From NCBI GenBank assembly GCA_963840055.1, contig CAWIXM010000039.1, positions 1 through 64,000 of the forward strand: a DNA stretch of 64,000 nt. The letters are read 5' to 3'. The stretch comes from Rhodoplanes sp963840055. Its GTDB lineage: Bacteria; Pseudomonadota; Alphaproteobacteria; Rhizobiales; Xanthobacteraceae. Below the pieces are notes generated by a model that saw only the letters and a program-made list of their open reading frames with translations, was not told where the DNA came from and ran no database searches. Every line of letters starts with the position of its first letter. Within the stretch, counting starts at the first letter, position 1. The translations under genes and the position numbers were made by a program. Positions 59,471-64,000 of the stretch are shown one piece after another.

Positions 59471-60520
59471 ATGACCATTCAGAACATCAAACTGACGAGC
59501 CTTGCCCATGGCGGCGGCTGCGGCTGCAAGCTCGCTCCCTCAGTGCTGCAGCAGCTTCTCGCTGGGCAAGCCACGGCGGGACCCTATGCGAAGCTCCTCG
59601 TTGGCGTCGAGACCGGCGACGACGCCGCGGTGTGGCAGCTTGACGATCACAACTGCATCATTGCCACGACGGATTTCTTCATGCCGATCGTGGACGACCC
59701 GCACGATTTCGGGCGGATTGCGGCGACCAATGCCATCTCGGACATTTACGCGATGGGCGGCCAACCGATCATGGCGCTCGCGATCCTCGGCATACCGCTC
59801 GACAAATTGCCGATCGAAACCGTGCGCGCAATTCTTGCGGGAGGGGCCTCCGTTTGTGCGGCGGCGGGCATTCCAGTTGCTGGCGGGCACTCGATCGATA
59901 CCCCCGAACCGATCTACGGGCTCGCCGTCATCGGCACTTGCCGCAAGGAAAACCTGCGCCGCAACGCCGATGCTAAGCCGGGCGACGCAATAATCCTGAC
60001 AAAACCGCTCGGCGTTGGAATCTATTCAGCGGCGCTGAAGAAGGGCATGCTCTCAGGGGATGGTTATGCCGAGATGGTCGCGACGACCACGCTCCTCAAT
60101 CGCATCGGAACCAAGCTTGCCGAAGACGAGAACGTTCATGCAGTCACCGACGTGACCGGATTCGGTCTCGCCGGCCACGCGCTCGAACTCGCGCGCGGCT
60201 CGAATCTCTCAATCGATATTCACGCGGATAACCTGCCATTGCTGAGCGAGGCGGTCTCGCTTGCGCAGCAGGGCATCGTCACCGGCGCATCCGGACGCAA
60301 CTGGGCGAGCTATGGCGACGGCGTAGAATTACCCGCCGGTTTTTCCAATTGGCGGCGCGACCTCCTCACCGACCCGCAGACTTCGGGCGGGCTGCTCGTC
60401 TCCTGCGCGGCCGAGCGCGCCGACGCGATCCTGCAAACGATTACTGAGGCCGGCTGCCCGGCCGCGCGCAAGATCGGTCGTGCCCAAGCGGGACCGCCGA
60501 CGGTTCGGATTGTCGCTTGA
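59471..60520 (+). CDS. selD: Selenide, water dikinase (selenophosphate synthase)
   Basis: 349 residues, full length. SelD makes selenophosphate from selenide, ATP and water; it is the selenium donor for selenocysteine, selenouridine and other uses. The N terminus reads LAHGGGCGCKLAPSVLQQLL with Cys17, Cys19 and Lys20 at the positions of the E. coli catalytic residues (Cys form, no selenocysteine). ATTDFFMPIVDDPHDFGRIAATNAISDIYAMGG is the ATP-binding region, and VTDVTGFGLAGHALELA and LTDPQTSGGLLVSC complete the family. No selA, selB, or selU is visible in the window. It follows the radical SAM gene and precedes a set of glycosyltransferase genes. Confidence 0.97.
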   Translation: MTIQNIKLTSLAHGGGCGCKLAPSVLQQLLAGQATAGPYAKLLVGVETGDDAAVWQLDDHNCIIATTDFFMPIVDDPHDFGRIAATNAISDIYAMGGQPIMALAILGIPLDKLPIETVRAILAGGASVCAAAGIPVAGGHSIDTPEPIYGLAVIGTCRKENLRRNADAKPGDAIILTKPLGVGIYSAALKKGMLSGDGYAEMVATTTLLNRIGTKLAEDENVHAVTDVTGFGLAGHALELARGSNLSIDIHADNLPLLSEAVSLAQQGIVTGASGRNWASYGDGVELPAGFSNWRRDLLTDPQTSGGLLVSCAAERADAILQTITEAGCPAARKIGRAQAGPPTVRIVA

Positions 60521-60836
60521 TCCGCACGGGCTCGGATTGAGCCGCTCAGCAAGGCCGTCCAAGCAAGTTTGCTGACGCAAACGTGATCGATTTGGCCTGT
60601 TTGGCCGGTAACATCGAGCGCGGTCGAACGTAATTGATCGCGCGGTCGTCATGCTCGCCACGGTCGGCAGGCGCTGGAACCTTGGATTTGCGCGTGATGA
60701 AGGGGGCGGTGATCGGGATCATTCATAATGCGCCCGGTACGGGGCGCGGCGATTGCCTCCTTGCTGCGGCGATGAAGAGGACCGGCGCTGCCGCGGCGAC
60801 ACACGCCTGCTTTGCCGCCTCGGACGGGGCTGTGTT
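60521..60836. other. Gap between selD and the polytopic glycosyltransferase gene
   Basis: 316 bp with no supported gene. A small inverted repeat, GGCTC-ggatt-GAGCC, lies just past the selD stop but has no U run. The GTG start of the next gene is at the end of the gap. Confidence 0.4.
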
Positions 60837-62207
60837 GTGAGCGCCGAGCCCGGCGCCGTCGACGCCGCCGCGATCGCGCGGACCGAGCCGGGCGATAGCG
60901 CGTTGCTTTATCGTTTATGGGCGCTCGGCGCCGTTGCGGTCGTGCTGACGGCAGCAGCGCCCTTTGCGTTTCGCGCCTTCGGCGACAACGCCTATATTGC
61001 GCTTGCGCTCTTGACCGGTCTCGTCGCCCTCGCTGCGACAACAGTCGCGGAGCGCGCGCCGGAACGAACCGCCCTTTGGACGATCGCCGTCGTCGCGATC
61101 CTGCTGCGGGCATACCTGCTGTTCACCGAGCCGTTACTGTCGACTGACATTTATCGCTATGTCTGGGACGGTATTGTGCAGGGCGCCGGCATCAATCCTT
61201 ATCGATATTTCCCCGCCGATGAGGCTCTTTCCTTCCTGCGCGGCAACCCGGTCTATCCGAACATCAATCGCGCCGATTACGCCGTCACCATTTATCCGCC
61301 GGTCGCGCAGATGTTCTTTTTCCTGGCGACGCGACTGGGCGCGAGCGTCACCATGATGAAGCTTGCGCTAATCGTCTGCGAAGCGGTTACGGTCCTGATG
61401 ATCGTATTGCTGCTGCGCAGGATCGGCCGTCCGGCCACCCGCGTCGTGGCTTATGCTTGGCTTCCCTTGCCGCTCTGGGAGATCGCAAATAACGGACATA
61501 TCGACGCGTTGATGGTGAGTTTCTTGATGCTCGGCCTCTGGCTCGCTGCTACGCACCGGCCATTGCGCGCGGCTGCCGCGATCACGCTGGGCGCGCTTGC
61601 AAAGCCATTCGCGGCGCTTGCGCTCCCGGCCGTCTGGCGACCATGGGATTGGAGGCTGCCGCTGGTCGTGCTCGCCATTGCCGCGCTGTGCTACGTGCCT
61701 TATCTGTCAGTCGGATCAGGTGTGCTCGGTTTCCTCGCACAGGGCTATCTGACCGAAGAACGCTTTAATACCGGTGAGGCGTTCTGGCCGCTCGCCGCCA
61801 TCCAATGGGTATTTGGCGTTCACAACTGGGATCATTTTCAGGTCTATCTCGTGATTTCAGGGATCGTGCTCGCGGCCTTGGCCGTCCGCGTGGCGTTCCG
61901 CGCCGAGCGCTCGGCCCTGACGATGCTCGCAGACGTCAGCCGATTGCTGATGGCTTTTTTGTTCCTGCTGTCGCCGAACTACCCATGGTATTTTCTCGGC
62001 TTGACGCCGTTTGTCGCGCTCGTCGGCGGCGCCCCCGTGTGGGCGCTTACGGTGGGGGCAGTGGTCTTACAGGATGAGGTCGACTGGGATCCGAGCGTGC
62101 CGATGATGGTGCGCAAGACAGTTCTTTACATCGGGTTCTTGGCCGCCTGCTTGTATGCAGCCTGGCGAGCGCGACGCAGCCGGCACGAGAGGAGAATTGA
62201 GCAATGA
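60837..62207 (+). CDS. Polytopic glycosyltransferase (GT87/mannosyltransferase-like, GT-C)
   Basis: 456 residues from GTG 60837 (VSAEPGAVDAAAIA); the frame is open further upstream. A strongly hydrophobic protein with about 11 to 13 membrane segments. The first large loop has LRAYLLFTEPLLSTDIYRYVWDGIVQGAGINPYRYFP, the Asp-containing motif of GT-C polyprenol-dependent glycosyltransferases of the GT87/MptB-like group. Other recognisable features are IYPPVAQMFFF and LSPNYPWYFLGLTPFVAL. It would transfer a sugar from a lipid-linked donor on the outer face. Located between selD and two cytosolic glycosyltransferase genes. Acceptor unknown. Confidence 0.75.
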   Translation: MSAEPGAVDAAAIARTEPGDSALLYRLWALGAVAVVLTAAAPFAFRAFGDNAYIALALLTGLVALAATTVAERAPERTALWTIAVVAILLRAYLLFTEPLLSTDIYRYVWDGIVQGAGINPYRYFPADEALSFLRGNPVYPNINRADYAVTIYPPVAQMFFFLATRLGASVTMMKLALIVCEAVTVLMIVLLLRRIGRPATRVVAYAWLPLPLWEIANNGHIDALMVSFLMLGLWLAATHRPLRAAAAITLGALAKPFAALALPAVWRPWDWRLPLVVLAIAALCYVPYLSVGSGVLGFLAQGYLTEERFNTGEAFWPLAAIQWVFGVHNWDHFQVYLVISGIVLAALAVRVAFRAERSALTMLADVSRLLMAFLFLLSPNYPWYFLGLTPFVALVGGAPVWALTVGAVVLQDEVDWDPSVPMMVRKTVLYIGFLAACLYAAWRARRSRHERRIEQ

Positions 62208-62347
62208 ACGGCGTGTGACGCGAGAGCCTGGGCGACCGAGCGTCGATCGGCGCCAGTATCACAAATCGGTTGCTGCCAACCTTGGCACGCCAGACTCGAT
62301 CTTCATTTTTTCTTGTTCGGTATGATCCTTCTTAGGGACAAATTCGC

Positions 62348-63071
62348 ATGAGCGTGGTCGCGGTTGCCATCATGTGCAAGACCCCCATCAACGGCTCGTC
62401 CAAAACCCGCCTGTCGCCGCCACTGCGACCGGAGGAATGCGCCGCCATTTCCGCGTGCTTCATCCGCGATTTGTCGAAGACCATCGCCGAATTGGTCGAC
62501 GAAGGCGATGTCACCGGCTACGCAGTTTATACGCCGCTTGGATCTGAAGCGACGTTGCGGCCGCTATTGCCCGACTGTTTTCGTCTGGTTTTGCAGGGCG
62601 AGGGAAACCTCGGCGATCGCCTGCTCAAGGGTGCTGCGGATCTTCTGGATGCCGGGCTATGCCGGCGCGATCCTCGTCAATTCCGACTCTCCGACCTTGC
62701 CCGCCGCGATCCTGCGCCAGGCCGTCGATGCGGTGCGCAGCGGCGATAATGTCGTGTTGGGCCCCGCTGTCGATGGCGGGTATACGCTGATCGGATTGTC
62801 CAGGCCGCACGCGCGTCTCTTTGAGGACATTCCCTGGAGCACGCCCGACGTCTATCGGCTGACGCTCGATCGCGCCCGCGAGATCGGCTTGCCGGTGGTC
62901 GCCGTTCCGGCCTGGTATGATGTGGATGATGCGGCTTCGTTTCAGATGCTCGAGGCGGAATTGGCGGGATGCCGTCCCGTCTTTGCGGCCGAGAATATCT
63001 GCGGGAGCGAGGCGCAGGCGACGCGTCAATTCATGCGCCAACGGCAAGCCGCAGTTGCGGCGTTGCCCTGA
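62348..63071 (+). pseudogene. TIGR04282-type transferase (rSAM/selenodomain-associated), frameshifted
   Basis: The product of the first frame begins MSVVAVAIMCKTPINGSSKTRLSPPL, the nucleotide-sugar-like N terminus of the TIGR04282 transferase family, and runs to GDRLLKGAADLLDAG. Around 62655 one extra base shifts the frame; the next frame continues YAGAILVNSDSPTLPAAILRQAVDAV, LGPAVDGGYTLIGLSRP and PAWYDVDDAASFQMLEAELAG to TGA 63071. Joined, the length (about 240 residues) is right for the family. Members recur with selenium- or arsenosugar-type gene sets and radical SAM genes. It may be an assembly error, because both halves are well conserved in style. Confidence 0.82.
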
Positions 63072-63073
63072 CG

Positions 63074-63799
63074 ATGCGATTTCCCCAAGGCGAAAAGATC
63101 GTTGCGGTCGTCGTCCCGTGCCTCGATGAAGAGGCGGCGATCGGAGGCGTCGTCCGTGAAATATTGGCGCAGCAGGTCGACGAGGTCGTCGTCGTCGACA
63201 ACGGATCAGCCGACAAGACGACGGAGCGGGCGTGCGCAGCGGGCGCGAGTGTCGCTTATCAGCCGGAGCGCGGCTATGGCCGTGCATGCGCCGCCGGGCT
63301 TTCCGCCGTACGGCCGGATGCGGACATCGTGTGTTTCATGGACGGGGACGGCAGCGACATTCCCGATTATCTGCCGGCCGTCGTTGGGCCGATCGCGGCA
63401 GGCGAGGCCGATTTCGTCATGGGGTCGCGGTTGCGCGGCCGCCGCGAGCCGGGCAGCATGACGCTGCAACAGATCGTCGCCGGCTGGCTGGCCGGAGTGC
63501 TTCTTCGCTCGGCTTATCAGGTTCGCTTCACCGACATGTCGCCATTCCGTGCGATGCGCCTCGACCAACTGCGCTCCTTGGGCATGACCGAACAGACCTA
63601 TGGATGGAATCTTGAAATGCAGATGCGGGTGGCCGCGGCCGGTCTCCGCGTGCTGGAAGTTCCCGTTGACCATCGTTGCCGGCGCGGCGGCGTTTCAAAA
63701 GTGTCGGGCAACCTGATTGCAGGGCTTGAGGCGGGCTGGAAAATCGCCAGCACGTTCGTGCGCTTGCTCATTTCGCAACGAAGGGCCGCCGCGCGATAG
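63074..63799 (+). CDS. Glycosyltransferase family 2 (dolichyl-phosphate-mannose-synthase-like)
   Basis: 241 residues from ATG 63074, two bases after the preceding stop. GT-A signatures: VAVVVPCLDEEAAIGGVVREIL, VVVDNGSADKTTERA, a metal motif FMDGDGSDIPDYL, and MGSRLRGRREPGSM. There is no long hydrophobic C-terminal anchor. Such enzymes move a sugar from a nucleotide donor to polyprenyl phosphate or to a small acceptor, which would feed the GT-C enzyme two genes upstream. It lies inside the selD-associated gene row. Confidence 0.85.
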   Translation: MRFPQGEKIVAVVVPCLDEEAAIGGVVREILAQQVDEVVVVDNGSADKTTERACAAGASVAYQPERGYGRACAAGLSAVRPDADIVCFMDGDGSDIPDYLPAVVGPIAAGEADFVMGSRLRGRREPGSMTLQQIVAGWLAGVLLRSAYQVRFTDMSPFRAMRLDQLRSLGMTEQTYGWNLEMQMRVAAAGLRVLEVPVDHRCRRGGVSKVSGNLIAGLEAGWKIASTFVRLLISQRRAAAR

Positions 63800-63830
63800 G
63801 CGAGCGCTACAAAGGAGGCGACGGCACGGC

Positions 63831-64000
63831 ATGCGTGTCTTGCTCACCGGAGGCGCAGGATTCATCGGCCGCCACGTGCTGCGCGAACTTCTCGCGCGCG
63901 GGCACGAAGTGCGGGTTCTCGATTCGCTGCGTTCCGATGTACATGCCGCCGGCGGCGTTGCCACGGTCGAAGGCGCAGAACTGGTCGTCGCAGATGTGCG
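63831..64000 (+). CDS. NAD-dependent epimerase/dehydratase (5' part only)
   Basis: Starts MRVLLTGGAGFIGRHVLREL at 63831 after AGGAGG, and continues RGHEVRVLDSLRSD before the window ends. TGGAGFIG is the NAD-binding Rossmann motif (GxxGxxG) of the extended short-chain dehydrogenase family that epimerises or dehydrates nucleotide sugars. Only 56 codons are visible. It continues the glycosyltransferase row, so it probably supplies or alters the sugar used there. Confidence 0.85.
   Translation, partial: MRVLLTGGAGFIGRHVLRELLARGHEVRVLDSLRSDVHAAGGVATVEGAELVVADV

Noticed and set aside
1..64000. CRISPR array or rRNA genes
   Set aside because: No regularly spaced repeats and no rRNA-like sequence were seen.

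Overview
This window looks like a high-GC alphaproteobacterial chromosome, most likely Hyphomicrobiales (Bradyrhizobium/Xanthobacteraceae-like). That inference rests on the gene content (UbiD/UbiX decarboxylases, three CoxLMS-type molybdenum hydroxylases, TRAP, TAXI and Liv-type transporters) and on dispersed palindromic intergenic repeats typical of that order. No genus can be fixed from sequence alone.

Layout. (1) 1-2437 is the right end of an integrated element: a decayed tyrosine integrase, a decayed accessory gene and an AlpA-like DNA-binding protein, bounded by the 3' half of a tRNA-Val(GAC) that is the likely attachment scar. (2) 2.4-5.7 kb holds small hypothetical genes and a polysaccharide-deacetylase/glycosyltransferase pair. 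(3) 5.8-36.5 kb is a catabolic region for aromatic or N-heterocyclic acids: MarR-UbiD, an acyl-CoA dehydrogenase, a TRAP transporter (DctPQM), a GNAT-Rrf2-hydrolase-UbiD operon, a long plus-strand operon (CoxL-SRPBCC fusion, CoxM, CoxS, cupin, amidohydrolase, atypical UbiD, acyl-CoA ligase, hydrolase, UbiX), a TAXI transporter, and a second Mo-hydroxylase operon with its own CoxG and a divergent LysR gene. (4) 37.7-53.0 kb is a second complete catabolic module, bracketed by two 106-bp palindromic repeats in opposite orientation. It carries amidase, cupin, GntR regulator, DUF2848 protein, a third CoxS/M/L-SRPBCC set, a benzoate-CoA-ligase-type enzyme, a thioesterase and a LivFGMH ABC transporter with its binding protein. 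A shared operator-like sequence lies in front of three of its transcription units. (5) 53.1-64.0 kb is a selenium-associated region: a PhnCDE-type ABC transporter whose binding protein resembles the putative selenate receptor family, a DoxX-like protein beside a sulfite-oxidase remnant, a methyltransferase, a radical SAM/SPASM protein, SelD, a polytopic glycosyltransferase, a TIGR04282-type transferase (frameshifted), a GT2 glycosyltransferase and the start of a sugar-nucleotide epimerase.

How it fits together. The two catabolic modules each pair an importer with a molybdenum hydroxylase and a CoA ligase; this suggests import, hydroxylation and thioesterification of ring acids. UbiX would make the prenylated FMN used by the three UbiD-type decarboxylases. 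The right-hand region suggests uptake of a selenium oxyanion, activation by SelD to selenophosphate, and use in a sugar- or methyl-linked product; the final product is unknown.

Several genes carry single-base frameshifts (element genes at 0.3-2.2 kb, the hydrolase at 36.0 kb, the transferase at 62.7 kb, the sulfite-oxidase remnant). Some may be genuine decay and some may be assembly indels; the sequence alone does not separate these.
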